From NCBI GenBank assembly GCA_017631885.1, contig JAGBSH010000006.1, positions 1 to 52,586 of the forward strand: DNA of 52,586 nt, read 5' to 3'. This DNA is from Fibrobacteraceae bacterium (GTDB taxonomy: Bacteria; Fibrobacterota; Fibrobacteria; Fibrobacterales; Fibrobacteraceae). The stretch's first letter is position 1; every line of letters begins with the position of its first letter. A program made the translations under genes and the position numbers. Below the pieces are notes generated by a model. It did not search any database, was not told the DNA's origin, and saw only the letters and a list, made by a program, of their open reading frames with translations. Below are positions 18,493 through 27,473 of this stretch, one piece after another.

Positions 18493-19602
18493 ATGTCTCC
18501 TTATGTGGTTCTTTTTGCAGGAGAAGATTCTGGAGATATTTTAGGAGAAAATGTCGTTTCTGCAATTTGTTCGTTAGGGCTAAAGTCTCGCGGCATTGGC
18601 GGAAAACGAATGAGCGAGGCTGGCTTAGAAAGCATAGAAGATTTTGAAAAATTTCCTGTTTCAGGATTTTTTGATGTCTTGCCGAGATTATTTTTTTTCA
18701 AAAAAATATTGCGGTTAATGAAACGAGAAATTTCAAATCCTTTGTGTAAAGCTTTTATTGCAATAGATTATCCAGGATTAAATTTAAAATTAGTGGATTT
18801 TGCAAAAAAATGTGGAAAGCCTGTTCTTTATTTATCTCCGCCACAAATTTTTGCATGGAAAAAGAAACGAGCGAATGTTTTACAAGGAACAAAAACATTA
18901 GTCTTTTTCCCTATGGAAAAAGAAAGTTATGAAAAAGAAAGCATTAGCGCAGAAAAAATTAAACACCCGTTTGTAGAAGCCATTGAAAATACTGAAATAT
19001 CAGAGAAAGAAAATAAAATTTATCTCTTTCCAGGTAGCCGTTGTAAAGTCCTCAGAAGGAATTTTGAGTTGTATGCAGAAATGGCAACAAAAGTCTCTGC
19101 AATAGGCCAGCCCATTTTTGTCGCATCACGAATGAGTTTAAAAAAAGAATTAGAAAAGACTTTACCTCGAAATATAAAAGTTGAATTGAGTCCAGTAAAC
19201 GCAAAAGATAGAATAGCTTTTTTATCAAAAGCAAAATTTGTTATTGGAAACCCTGGGACTGCGTTATTAGAATCTGCATTGTGCGCAACCCCTTATGCCG
19301 TTTTTGTAAAACCAGATTTTTTGACTTATTTTATGGGAAAACTCTTTCTCAAAATAAAATCTTTATCATTGCCTAATTTATTGCTGAAAGAATCTTATTT
19401 TCCTGAAATAATCATAGCGCCATTTACCAATAAAAAGAAAAAAATGGACGATTTATACCAAATGATTGAAAAATTAATTTGTCAAAAAGAAGAAATTTGC
19501 TTTAAAAGAGAAAAATTGCTTGAAATTTTAAAAGAAGGAAATTCTGTTCAAAAATCAGTTACGGAATTTCTTTTGCAATTCGTCTGCAGTAAGTCGCATT
19601 AA
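18493..19602 (+). CDS. lpxB: Lipid-A-disaccharide synthase
   Basis: GT19 enzyme joining UDP-2,3-diacylglucosamine to lipid X in lipid A synthesis, a peripheral inner-membrane step. The ATG at 18493 begins one base after the dnaE stop, so coupling is likely; a start 27 bases upstream inside dnaE is less plausible. Residues: FAGEDSGDILGENV at the N-terminus (the family's AGExSGD), GIGGKRM, IDYPGLNLKL, YLSPPQIFAWKKKR, LFPGSRCKVLRRN and GNPGTALLESAL. 369 residues is normal length. Its 3' end overlaps the convergent mutL by 48 bases. It implies a lipid-A-containing outer membrane. Confidence 0.94.
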   Translation: MSPYVVLFAGEDSGDILGENVVSAICSLGLKSRGIGGKRMSEAGLESIEDFEKFPVSGFFDVLPRLFFFKKILRLMKREISNPLCKAFIAIDYPGLNLKLVDFAKKCGKPVLYLSPPQIFAWKKKRANVLQGTKTLVFFPMEKESYEKESISAEKIKHPFVEAIENTEISEKENKIYLFPGSRCKVLRRNFELYAEMATKVSAIGQPIFVASRMSLKKELEKTLPRNIKVELSPVNAKDRIAFLSKAKFVIGNPGTALLESALCATPYAVFVKPDFLTYFMGKLFLKIKSLSLPNLLLKESYFPEIIIAPFTNKKKKMDDLYQMIEKLICQKEEICFKREKLLEILKEGNSVQKSVTEFLLQFVCSKSH

Positions 19603-21387
19603 TGTGGGCTTACCGAATGGCGAAACCATAGGTTCATTTGTCTGTAAAAGCAAAGTCATGAGTTGAGCCATTTCTTCTTGTTTTAAAAAATCGCCTGCTT
19701 TGATGGCATTGGCTTTAGCCCAGGCTTTAGCGATAGAATCAGCAATAGGGTTATTGCCTTGAATGGTTGCTGAAAGCATTTCTAGAAGTTCTCGAATAGC
19801 AGGGATAGCTTTTCCAAAAGAAAGACTGGCAGGTATGGCTCGCATTTGGTAGGCATCGCCACCAAAAGGTTCTAAATCAAAACCAAGCAGATTGAGTTCT
19901 CGTTCGGCTTTTTCAAGTATAGAAGATTCAAGTTTTGAAAATTCTATAACTTCAGGAAACAAAAGTTCCTGAGAATCAATGTGACCTTGAGATTCAAGGA
20001 CTCGCAAGGCTTGTTCGTAAAGGATTCTTGTGTGGGCTGCATGTTGATTAATCAATAACAAGCCATTCAAATCTTCGCAAGCGATATAAGTATTTGCAAT
20101 TTGTATAAATGGCGGGGGAGTCGGGATTACTTCTTGCTCAGGAATAGGTTCTTCTTTTTTAAAAGGTATGATATCTTCTTCTTGATGAAAAAGGTCTCCT
20201 GGAATGGAATATACAGGAGCTTTGTTCTTTTCAGAAATTTCATTTTGGGAAATCGTTTGTTCAGAACAGGAAAAAGCAGGAGAGTTCCAAATAGAATTAA
20301 AAGAAGATTTTTCTGTAACAGATTCCTCATTAGAACTAGAATCAAGAAGCTGGAGAATAGGTCTTTCGGTGCTAGTTTGCTCTTCTTGTCGAAGGGCGGT
20401 TTTGATAGCATGTCGAACGGCCAAAAAAACTTTGTTTTCATCGGCAAATCGGACTTCTCTTTTTGCCGGGTGGACATTGACATCGAAATCTTCATCAGGT
20501 AGTTCTAAAAATAAAACACAAGTAGGGCAACCTTTAGCATAAGGGTCGTAAGCTTGAATGGCTGCCTTATGAATCATCACATTCCAGATAGGTCTTTTCT
20601 GTAAGTAAAAATATTGTTGGTTGCGTTTTTTTATGGATTCATCTGGCGGAGAAATAAAACCACTTACTTGTATGTTGTTTTCTGTATAATCGACAGGAAT
20701 CATTTTCCTTGCAATTCCAGCACCGATAGTCTCTGCTAATCTGCCACGTAAATCTTTTGCAGACCCAAGAAAAACATCTTTTTCTCCGACCCGGTATTCA
20801 AAACGGATTTCTGGGTGAGCTATTGCTAAACGTATAACTGTATCTAAAATCTTTGTACTTTCGTAAGAAGTACTTTTTAAAAAATGCCTACGGACTGGCG
20901 TGTTGAAAAATAAATCTTCGACTACAAATGTGGTGCCAACAGGGGCGCTTGTTGTTTGCACTTCTTTTGGAGTTCCACCTTCTATTTTTATTTCAAAAGC
21001 TTCAGAATTATTTTGAGTTCTTGTAGTAATAGTCATTTTAGAAATGGCTGCAATCGAGGCAATAGCTTCACCTCTAAAACCATTTGTTTTTAAACGAAAC
21101 AAGTCACTTGCAGTGTGGAGCTTTGATGTGGTGTGGCGCAAATAACACAAAGAAAGGTCTTCTTTTGACATGCCTTCGCCATCATCTGTTATTCGAATTA
21201 ATTCTTTGCCACCATCAGCAATTTGAATGCGTATTTTTTGGGCTTTTGCATCAATGGCATTTTCTATCATTTCTTTTACTGCAGAAGCTGGATTCTCAAT
21301 AACCTCGCCAGCAGCGATTTTATTGATAATTTCATCGGATAATTCCCTGATTTTTGATTGAAATGTCGTTTTTTCTAGCTTCTCCAT
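19555..21387 (-). CDS. mutL: DNA mismatch repair protein MutL with degenerate endonuclease motifs
   Basis: Couples MutS recognition to strand incision and excision. An open frame extends 37 codons upstream, but the ATG at 21387 precedes the conserved start (IRELSDEIINKIAAGEVIENP), giving 610 residues. The GHKL ATPase motifs are intact: EMIENAIDAKA, DDGEGM, RHTTSKL and TNGFRGEAIASI. A low-conservation linker (about 340-420) leads to the dimerisation domain. There the endonuclease motif reads NQHAAHTRILYE (near residue 447) where active proteins have DQHA-x2-E-x4-E. The later cysteine motifs are also changed, to AKANAIKAGD and VSPFGKP. Predicted to be an ATPase-only MutL like that of E. coli. 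The 3' end overlaps lpxB. Confidence 0.95.
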   Translation of the reverse strand: MEKLEKTTFQSKIRELSDEIINKIAAGEVIENPASAVKEMIENAIDAKAQKIRIQIADGGKELIRITDDGEGMSKEDLSLCYLRHTTSKLHTASDLFRLKTNGFRGEAIASIAAISKMTITTRTQNNSEAFEIKIEGGTPKEVQTTSAPVGTTFVVEDLFFNTPVRRHFLKSTSYESTKILDTVIRLAIAHPEIRFEYRVGEKDVFLGSAKDLRGRLAETIGAGIARKMIPVDYTENNIQVSGFISPPDESIKKRNQQYFYLQKRPIWNVMIHKAAIQAYDPYAKGCPTCVLFLELPDEDFDVNVHPAKREVRFADENKVFLAVRHAIKTALRQEEQTSTERPILQLLDSSSNEESVTEKSSFNSIWNSPAFSCSEQTISQNEISEKNKAPVYSIPGDLFHQEEDIIPFKKEEPIPEQEVIPTPPPFIQIANTYIACEDLNGLLLINQHAAHTRILYEQALRVLESQGHIDSQELLFPEVIEFSKLESSILEKAERELNLLGFDLEPFGGDAYQMRAIPASLSFGKAIPAIRELLEMLSATIQGNNPIADSIAKAWAKANAIKAGDFLKQEEMAQLMTLLLQTNEPMVSPFGKPTLMRLTADELQKKFRN

Positions 21388-21405
21388 AATCAAAATATAG
21401 CCAAA

Positions 21406-21434
21406 TTGTTTACAAAAAAGAATTTTGCTATATT
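21406..21434 (+). promoter_or_regulatory. Candidate promoter of the 21464 gene
   Basis: TTGTTT (21406-21411), a 17-base spacer and TATATT (21429-21434) lie about 30 bases before the ATG at 21464. The -10 context GCTATATTTT recurs before several other genes in this window. Confidence 0.5.
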
Positions 21435-21463
21435 TTATCCTGTTTTTGGGATACAAGGGTAAT

Positions 21464-22732
21464 ATGGTTACAAATCTTTTACTTAGAATGGTGCACATAG
21501 AAATGCTTTCTGTCTTCCAGACGAAAGATGTGCTTGAATTTATTCGTTCTTACAATAAATTTGAATTTTCAGACTTAGATCATCTTTGGTACGAAGAAGG
21601 GGTAGTGCCTTTCTTTTTACATCGTTCTTGGATAGATGCTCTAGTCCAATGGCTCTACTCTCGTGGTATTGCTCCGGAAAAATTTTTAAATGATATGATG
21701 GCTCATGTTGAAGAATCTGAAATTATTCCATCTAGGCCATTGTTGCGTACTTATTTGCCGTTTGTTCCACAGTTTTATGCGGCTAAAGATATGAGAGCTT
21801 TTGCTCTTGAATGTTTACCTAAAAGACAATCTTTTTTGAATGCAGCTCAATTGATTTATGGGCAAGAAACTAAGTCAGAAAGAACGGATTTTGTAGTGTT
21901 GTCATGTAAAGATGAAGAATGCTTGGCAACAAATTACATGCCATGGATAAATATGGTAATCCGTTATTCGCCTATTTTCTTGAATATGCCTGCTTATGAA
22001 AAGGTGATTCTTTGTGCTTCTCAGAATTCAGTGACAATGTCTTTAGACAGTCGAGCTGTTGCTGACATAGATGACAATAAGAACATCTTGGTTAATGGCG
22101 AGGTTGTAGGTAAGGTTGTTACTTTTGATAAATGCCTTGCTCTTTATGGGATTAATTGGGAAAACGATTACGAAAAGCATTTAGAATGTGTGCACATTGA
22201 AAAAGATGTTTTAGACACTAAAACTGGCGCTCTCTTGTTGCATAAAGATTGTTTTTATGGGGCTCCTGTAAATATCACAGGTGTTACTTACAAGAAAAAT
22301 GTAAATGTCAAAGATCCATTTGCAAGACTTATGAGTTCAGTTGTGCGTCAAGAATTTGATGTTTGGAAACCATTACAGACAGCTCATGAAAATTTGCTTG
22401 GCGCTTTGAATGATTCTGTTACTGTTGTTTATTACAATAGTGATGATTCTATTGCGGTCAATAGTAAGCATTTAATGCGTAATGTTCCTGCTCGGATTTT
22501 GCGGAATATTTTACGAGAATATATGCTGACAGGTCGTGAAGAATATGAAAACCGTGAATTTAAAAGAGATGCCGATATTTGTATGGATCCGCTCCGTCCA
22601 AATTTTGAAAGTCGTTTAAATCGCGTTGTTACTCATTTAGAAAAGGTTTCTAATTTCTTTGAAATTGATAGGCATCGTAGGGGTGGGTTCCGATTCGTTC
22701 CTAAGTGTCGTATTGAATTCAGAGAAGAATAA
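21464..22732 (+). CDS. Conserved-looking cytoplasmic protein of unknown function
   Basis: Not recognised. The start at 21464 has AAGGG eight bases upstream and a candidate promoter at suitable distance; an earlier in-frame ATG (21425) would fall inside the promoter. About 422 residues, soluble, with no signal peptide or membrane helix. Cysteines are scattered (SCKDEECLATNYMPW, VHIEKDVL). The C-terminal ~110 residues (RILRNILREYMLTGREEYE, then FESRLNRVVTHLEKVSN and HRRGGFRFVPKCRIEF) are rich in basic residues and have a helix-helix-strand pattern that could be a winged-helix-like DNA-binding unit; this is a guess from pattern only. Normal coding character and its own promoter argue it is real. 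Confidence 0.75.
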   Translation: MVTNLLLRMVHIEMLSVFQTKDVLEFIRSYNKFEFSDLDHLWYEEGVVPFFLHRSWIDALVQWLYSRGIAPEKFLNDMMAHVEESEIIPSRPLLRTYLPFVPQFYAAKDMRAFALECLPKRQSFLNAAQLIYGQETKSERTDFVVLSCKDEECLATNYMPWINMVIRYSPIFLNMPAYEKVILCASQNSVTMSLDSRAVADIDDNKNILVNGEVVGKVVTFDKCLALYGINWENDYEKHLECVHIEKDVLDTKTGALLLHKDCFYGAPVNITGVTYKKNVNVKDPFARLMSSVVRQEFDVWKPLQTAHENLLGALNDSVTVVYYNSDDSIAVNSKHLMRNVPARILRNILREYMLTGREEYENREFKRDADICMDPLRPNFESRLNRVVTHLEKVSNFFEIDRHRRGGFRFVPKCRIEFREE

Positions 22733-22751
22733 GAAATATCATTATAATATC

Positions 22752-22780
22752 TTGTTTTTTCTAAAAAACAATTCTATTTT
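22752..22780 (+). promoter_or_regulatory. Promoter of the small RNA at 22788
   Basis: TTGTTT (22752-22757), an exact 17-base spacer and TATTTT (22775-22780), then seven bases to a GGG that would be the first transcribed bases. Same boxes and spacing as the candidate promoter at 21406. No open reading frame follows before a terminator. Confidence 0.5.
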
Positions 22781-22787
22781 GAAAAAA

Positions 22788-22892
22788 GGGCGAAAGGTAA
22801 ATCCTGTAACAACTCTATCATTGCTCCCCTCCTGGTAAGTTCTAGGTTCTGTAGCCCTACTTTTTTACTCCACTTAGTGGAGTATTTTTTTT
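22788..22892 (+). ncRNA. Candidate structured small RNA or leader RNA
   Basis: About 105 bases bounded by a promoter and a strong terminator, with no coding frame. The first and last parts of the body pair (AGGGC at 22787-22791 with GCCCT at 22854-22858), enclosing about 60 bases of irregular hairpin. The reverse complement of the centre carries CCAGG and AGCAA flanked by short complementary arms, the arrangement seen around the apex of bacterial SRP RNA. The SRP tetraloop stem is missing, however, and no promoter was found for that strand. I therefore call an unidentified plus-strand RNA. It could also be an attenuated leader for the hydrolase at 23012, whose ATG lies 119 bases past the terminator. 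Confidence 0.45.
22867..22892 (+). terminator. Intrinsic terminator
   Basis: Perfect 7-bp stem ACTCCAC/GTGGAGT with loop TTA, followed by A and eight T. Only the plus strand gains a T-tract; on the minus strand the hairpin is followed by A. It ends the small RNA and would also stop transcripts from the gene at 21464. Confidence 0.88.
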
Positions 22893-23011
22893 ATGGAATG
22901 AATAGTGGCGATTTTTATAAAGATTCTTTTGAAATACGAAATATTGGTAGAAATCTAGGTGGATTTTATATAAATTAATGTTGTGTAAATCTTCATTTAA
23001 GAGAGGACTCT

Positions 23012-25969
23012 ATGAAAAAAGCCCCTTCTTTTTTCGGAAAAATTTTCTTTTTATTTGCTGCAGTATTTTCAATAGCATCACCTGGAATTGTTTCAGTTAG
23101 CGATTTACAGCCAGGTATTGAAATAAAAAAAGATAATATGTTGGGGGCTGTTTTAGCAATATGGAATCCTCCAACACGTTTTTATGATATGAAACAAGCG
23201 CTTGTTGATGGAGGGTATAAATTTTTTAGATTCCCGAACGGAAGCCTTTCTAATGAATACCACTGGAATGGAAACGGCTATTATGATAGCACAGGCGTTT
23301 ATCATGTAAAAGACACAACTTATGCTCCTGGCTTTATTAGCGAAACGCTTTATCGCGGAACAAATAAAGACAATTATGGCTTTGTACGAAAAAGTCATAT
23401 GACAGATGATAATTTAGAAACGATGTGGTGGGGTGAAATTATCGACCCCTTAGATCCGCCTTGGGCTGTAATTGAGTTTCAAGAAAAAGTTGTTTTAGAT
23501 TCTTTAGAAATAGCATGGGGAAATTTAAAACCTAAAGCATTTGATTTGAATTATTGGGTAGAAGATTATATTGAATACCCTGGAGTACATCAGAATTTTA
23601 CAGATACCAAAAAGAAGTTTGCAACGGTTAAAGTAAAATCCACTACGACAAAATTAGGACTTAAAAAATTAGAATCGCGTTATATCGCTATTCGTTTTAA
23701 AACAAAAGATTTGCCAAAAGAAGGTGTGCAAATCCGTGAATTAAAGTTGTTTAGTGGTGGAAGAAATTTATTAGATGGCAATAATTTTAAAGCATTTGGC
23801 CTTTCGACGAGGCTTGGTGATAAGGAAAGAAGTGATTGGACCGGAATCAAATGGCATTTTGAAGAGTATATGACTTATATAAAACAAATGCCAGATGCTA
23901 AAGCGTTAATTTGTGTGAATGCCGGCACAGGAAATGCAAAAGAAGCGGCGGATTGGGTTTATTATGCAAATAAGGTGAAAGGTTACAATATTAAAAATTG
24001 GCAAATTGGAAATGAACTTGATGGCGAATGGGAAGAAGCCGGACCTTTATCTGCAAGGCAGTATGTTGTTCGGTATTTAGAACGTGCAAAAACAATGAAA
24101 GCCGTAGATTCTACAATTGTTCTGCATGGCCCAGTATTCAGTTCTTATAATGTATTGCAAAGAGGAGCAGGTCTTTCTGATGGGAAATACTGGCTAGAAG
24201 AAGCTTTGCGCCTTATCGGAGAAGCTGAGAAAAAAGATGGGAAACGTTACCTTGATGTTGTTGATTTTCATATGTACCCATACTGGGCTGAGAATAATTT
24301 AAACTCTAGCGATATGCTTAAAGCTATGCTTGCAGTTAAACAAAATATAGACTCAATTGATATCTGGATGAAACGTCATTTAGAAGGCGAACGGAAAATT
24401 TTACTTTCTGAATTTAGCTCTTGTGTGCAAGGTCATCATATCCTTATGGATTATTCTCAAGCTGCCGCTGTAGCGATGGTTTTTGCAGAAAACGCAATGA
24501 AATTTGGAAATCGTTTACAAGTTCTTCCATGGGATTCTTTTTCAAATTTATTTATTGGTCCAGATAGTACTTATGGCACAATTAGTTTAACGGCATTATC
24601 GAAAGAAGGTTCCTGGAACTATTGGAAATCTTTAGAACCAACAGCAATGTATTATGGCGTTTATATGACTTATAAAGATTTTTTAGAAAATGGGTATTTT
24701 GTTTTACCTGTTCAAAGTGATTCTCCAGAAATTGTTGCTTATGCTATTGGAAAAGGCGATTCTATCAGAGTCTTGTTAGTGAATTTATCGGATAAAGATA
24801 AAGGTGTTTTAATTGAAAGAGAATCTCTTCAATCTGATTCAACAATAAAAAATGATTCTTTGTCGAAAAAATTTGAACCAGGAAAAGGTGATTTAGTTCG
24901 CACGCAAGTAGAAATTTTTGGAGCCTCTCAATTTAAATGGATAGGAACATCTCAAAATGCTTATGCTTACCCTAAAATGGGACCTTCAGGAAGGCGGATT
25001 AACCCTAGTAAAAACAAGGAAATAAAAGTTCCTGCTTATGGAATGGCTGTTGTACAAATTAATCCAAAAGTTTTAAAAGGAGAAAGTGCCAATATGCCAA
25101 AAATTCTTTCGGCGTCTCTTGAAAAGAGAACGGTTTTAGCCGGAGATACATTAGACCTTTTTGTGACGGCATTGCAAGAAAATGGTCAATTGGTACAAGG
25201 TTTGTTAAAGATTCCAGAACTTGGAATTGTAAAGAATATAAAGCCTGATGATTCTTTATGGAACGCATCAATAGAAAGTTTTCATGTAAAAATTCCTCTT
25301 TCTGAAAATGCATCATTGGGAAACATGAAAATTCTCCTTACTTTTGAAGGTCTTGGGCAAAAAAAGTTGAACTTTGAAATACCTTTTAGAATTCGCGGTT
25401 CTTACAGAACGACAAGTGTGATGGAAGATTTTGAAAATGGATTTGAAAATGTGAAATGGTTTGCAGTTGCTAATGGCGATAATGCAACAAATATCGGAGC
25501 AAAAATTTTCTCCGGTTCTAAACCCCACGGGAGTTTTATGCGCCATGACTTTTTTGTTGAACAACCACCACAATTAGGATGGCCGAATTTTGTAGGTGCC
25601 TATTATGAAATGCCTCCTGAAGTGAGTGAATCTGTTGGAATAGTTTTTGATTATGCAACAACTCATAGCAACTCAGATGGGTATTTTGAATTACAAATTC
25701 CAAGTAACCAAGTCAAGGATTACGATGAATTTATGGTTAAACTAAAAAATACGAAAGGTGTTTGGAAACGCGATACTTTGATTTGGGAAAATATGAAACA
25801 AGAAGGTTGGGGAAACACTATTGAAAAATTAGACCCTAAACAAATCAAATATTTCGCTTTTAGAGCAAGGCATGCGGGAAAAGGCTATATTAGCTTGGAT
25901 AATCTCTATCTCTTAAAAGAAGATGGCTCAGAAATTCCAATGCCTAAAGGATTGCGTCAATTGCGTTAA
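23012..25969 (+). CDS. Large secreted clan GH-A glycoside hydrolase with inserted F5/8C-like domain
   Basis: A 985-residue exported enzyme; signal peptide at 1-24, AGAGGA seven bases before the ATG. The barrel starts with KFFRFPNGSLSNEYHWNG, like GH51/GH44-type arabinofuranosidases and endoglucanases. At about 100-255 it is interrupted by a discoidin (F5/8 type C)-like segment (TDDNLETMWWGE, PPWAVIEFQEKVVLDSLEIAW, IRELKLFSGG). The barrel then resumes with ICVNAGTGNAKEAADWVYY. The likely acid/base is E335 in NWQIGNELDGEW and the nucleophile E467 in ILLSEFSS; DFHMYPYW lies between. The C-terminal beta domains include a CBM11-like sandwich (about 805-975). It ends IPMPKGLRQLR, without a recognisable sorting tail. 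Clan is well supported; family (GH51-like or other) and substrate are not. Confidence 0.78.
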   Translation: MKKAPSFFGKIFFLFAAVFSIASPGIVSVSDLQPGIEIKKDNMLGAVLAIWNPPTRFYDMKQALVDGGYKFFRFPNGSLSNEYHWNGNGYYDSTGVYHVKDTTYAPGFISETLYRGTNKDNYGFVRKSHMTDDNLETMWWGEIIDPLDPPWAVIEFQEKVVLDSLEIAWGNLKPKAFDLNYWVEDYIEYPGVHQNFTDTKKKFATVKVKSTTTKLGLKKLESRYIAIRFKTKDLPKEGVQIRELKLFSGGRNLLDGNNFKAFGLSTRLGDKERSDWTGIKWHFEEYMTYIKQMPDAKALICVNAGTGNAKEAADWVYYANKVKGYNIKNWQIGNELDGEWEEAGPLSARQYVVRYLERAKTMKAVDSTIVLHGPVFSSYNVLQRGAGLSDGKYWLEEALRLIGEAEKKDGKRYLDVVDFHMYPYWAENNLNSSDMLKAMLAVKQNIDSIDIWMKRHLEGERKILLSEFSSCVQGHHILMDYSQAAAVAMVFAENAMKFGNRLQVLPWDSFSNLFIGPDSTYGTISLTALSKEGSWNYWKSLEPTAMYYGVYMTYKDFLENGYFVLPVQSDSPEIVAYAIGKGDSIRVLLVNLSDKDKGVLIERESLQSDSTIKNDSLSKKFEPGKGDLVRTQVEIFGASQFKWIGTSQNAYAYPKMGPSGRRINPSKNKEIKVPAYGMAVVQINPKVLKGESANMPKILSASLEKRTVLAGDTLDLFVTALQENGQLVQGLLKIPELGIVKNIKPDDSLWNASIESFHVKIPLSENASLGNMKILLTFEGLGQKKLNFEIPFRIRGSYRTTSVMEDFENGFENVKWFAVANGDNATNIGAKIFSGSKPHGSFMRHDFFVEQPPQLGWPNFVGAYYEMPPEVSESVGIVFDYATTHSNSDGYFELQIPSNQVKDYDEFMVKLKNTKGVWKRDTLIWENMKQEGWGNTIEKLDPKQIKYFAFRARHAGKGYISLDNLYLLKEDGSEIPMPKGLRQLR

Positions 25970-26063
25970 TTCTTTATTTACTTCCTTGTATCTTTTATTC
26001 AAGTAGAAGATTGTCATTTGTTTTACTATCTTTACCCCCGTTAATTTTCAACGGAGGCTTAAA

Positions 26064-27473
26064 GTGGCACTTCAGTTTTACAATACAGCAACGCGAAAAA
26101 AAGAACTGTTTACACTCCCGGAAGGTGTTCCTGCCGTACGCATGTATTGTTGTGGCCCGACTGTGTATCATTTTGCTCATATCGGAAACCTCCGCACTTA
26201 TATTTTTGAAGATTTTTTAGTGCGCACTCTGAAGTATTATGATTTTAAAGTAAATCATATTGTAAATATTACCGATGTAGGGCATTTGACTTCTGATGCT
26301 GATGATGGCGACGATAAAATGGAAAAGGGTGCTGCTCGCGAAGGTAAATCTGTCTGGGATATCGCTAAGTTTTATACCGATGCTTTTATGGCAGATTGTA
26401 AGCGTTTGAATATTCAAGAGCCAACTCGTTGGACTCGTGCCACTGAACATATTCAAGAACAAATTGAATTGGTAAAAACTTTAGAAGAAAAAGGGTATAC
26501 TTACCGCACTTCTGATGGTATTTATTTTGATAGTCTGAAGTTCCCTCGTTATGCTGATTTTGCAAGATTAGATGTGGAAAATTTGCGTAAAGGCAGCCGC
26601 ATTGATATGGGCGAAAAAAAGAATGCAACTGATTTTGCTCTTTGGAAATTTAGCCCGACAGATAAAAAGCGTGCGATGGAATGGGATAGCCCCTGGGGGA
26701 TTGGGTTCCCTGGTTGGCATATTGAATGTTCTGCTATGGCAATGAAATATAATGGTCCAACGCTTGATATTCATTGTGGTGGGACAGATCATATTCGAGT
26801 GCATCATACAAATGAAATTGCTCAAAGTGAATGTGCAAATGGCGTTCCTTTTGCAAGGTTCTGGATGCATGGCGAATTTTTGCGTTTAGATGGTTCGAAA
26901 ATGAGTAAATCAAGTGGCGAATTTTTAACAGTTTCTCTTTTGATGGAAAAGGGATTTAATCCGCTTGATTATCGTTATTTTGCGCTTGGTAGCCATTACC
27001 GCAACTATTTGAATTTTAGTTATGAATCGTTGGAAAGTGCACGTGAAGCTTTGAAAAGTTTGCACAAAAAGACTGACCCGTTAATTGGCAAAGCAACATG
27101 TATTGAAACTGAAAAGGCAAAGGCTATTCAGAAGGAATTCCGTGATGCAATTGGTGATGATTTAAATATGCCTCGTGCGCTTGGAATTCTAAACACCATG
27201 TTGAAAAGCGATTTAGACGATGGCGAAAAAGCAGCTCTTGTGCTTGATATGGATAAAATTTTTGGTTTAAAACTTGATGAACCAAGAGAAGAATTTGAAA
27301 AGAAAGCAGATGCTTCTGTTGATGTAGCAAAAATTGAAAGTTTGATTGCTCTTCGTAAAGCCGCTCGCGAAAATAAAGATTGGGCTGAAAGTGATCGCAT
27401 TCGTGATGAATTAGCTAGCATGAATGTTGTGATTAAAGATTCCAAAGAAGGAACGACTTGGGAAATAAAATGA
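26064..27473 (+). CDS. cysS: Cysteinyl-tRNA synthetase
   Basis: Class I synthetase charging tRNA-Cys; 469 residues. The start codon is GTG at 26064, chosen because GGAGG lies seven bases ahead and the conserved N-terminus (LQFYNTATRKKELF) begins there. The zinc and HIGH region reads MYCCGPTVYHFAHIGNLRT, with further zinc ligands in GWHIECSAM and HCGGTDHIRVHHTNE. The KMSKS loop is GSKMSKSSGEF. The C-terminal helical domain is complete. A TATCTT -10-like box lies at 26027-26032. The stop overlaps the rdgB start by four bases. Confidence 0.97.
   Translation: MALQFYNTATRKKELFTLPEGVPAVRMYCCGPTVYHFAHIGNLRTYIFEDFLVRTLKYYDFKVNHIVNITDVGHLTSDADDGDDKMEKGAAREGKSVWDIAKFYTDAFMADCKRLNIQEPTRWTRATEHIQEQIELVKTLEEKGYTYRTSDGIYFDSLKFPRYADFARLDVENLRKGSRIDMGEKKNATDFALWKFSPTDKKRAMEWDSPWGIGFPGWHIECSAMAMKYNGPTLDIHCGGTDHIRVHHTNEIAQSECANGVPFARFWMHGEFLRLDGSKMSKSSGEFLTVSLLMEKGFNPLDYRYFALGSHYRNYLNFSYESLESAREALKSLHKKTDPLIGKATCIETEKAKAIQKEFRDAIGDDLNMPRALGILNTMLKSDLDDGEKAALVLDMDKIFGLKLDEPREEFEKKADASVDVAKIESLIALRKAARENKDWAESDRIRDELASMNVVIKDSKEGTTWEIK

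Noticed and set aside
20101-20502. Opposing frames of 122 and 133 codons over mutL
   Set aside because: Both lie in the poorly conserved linker of mutL, one in another minus-strand frame and one antisense; they are lysine/phenylalanine-rich by composition and have no ribosome sites.
22788-22860. SRP (4.5S) RNA on the minus strand
   Set aside because: CCAGG and AGCAA elements with flanking complementarity are present, but only AGGGG lies between them where a tetraloop stem of about 10 bases is required. No minus-strand promoter is visible, while the plus strand has both promoter and terminator.
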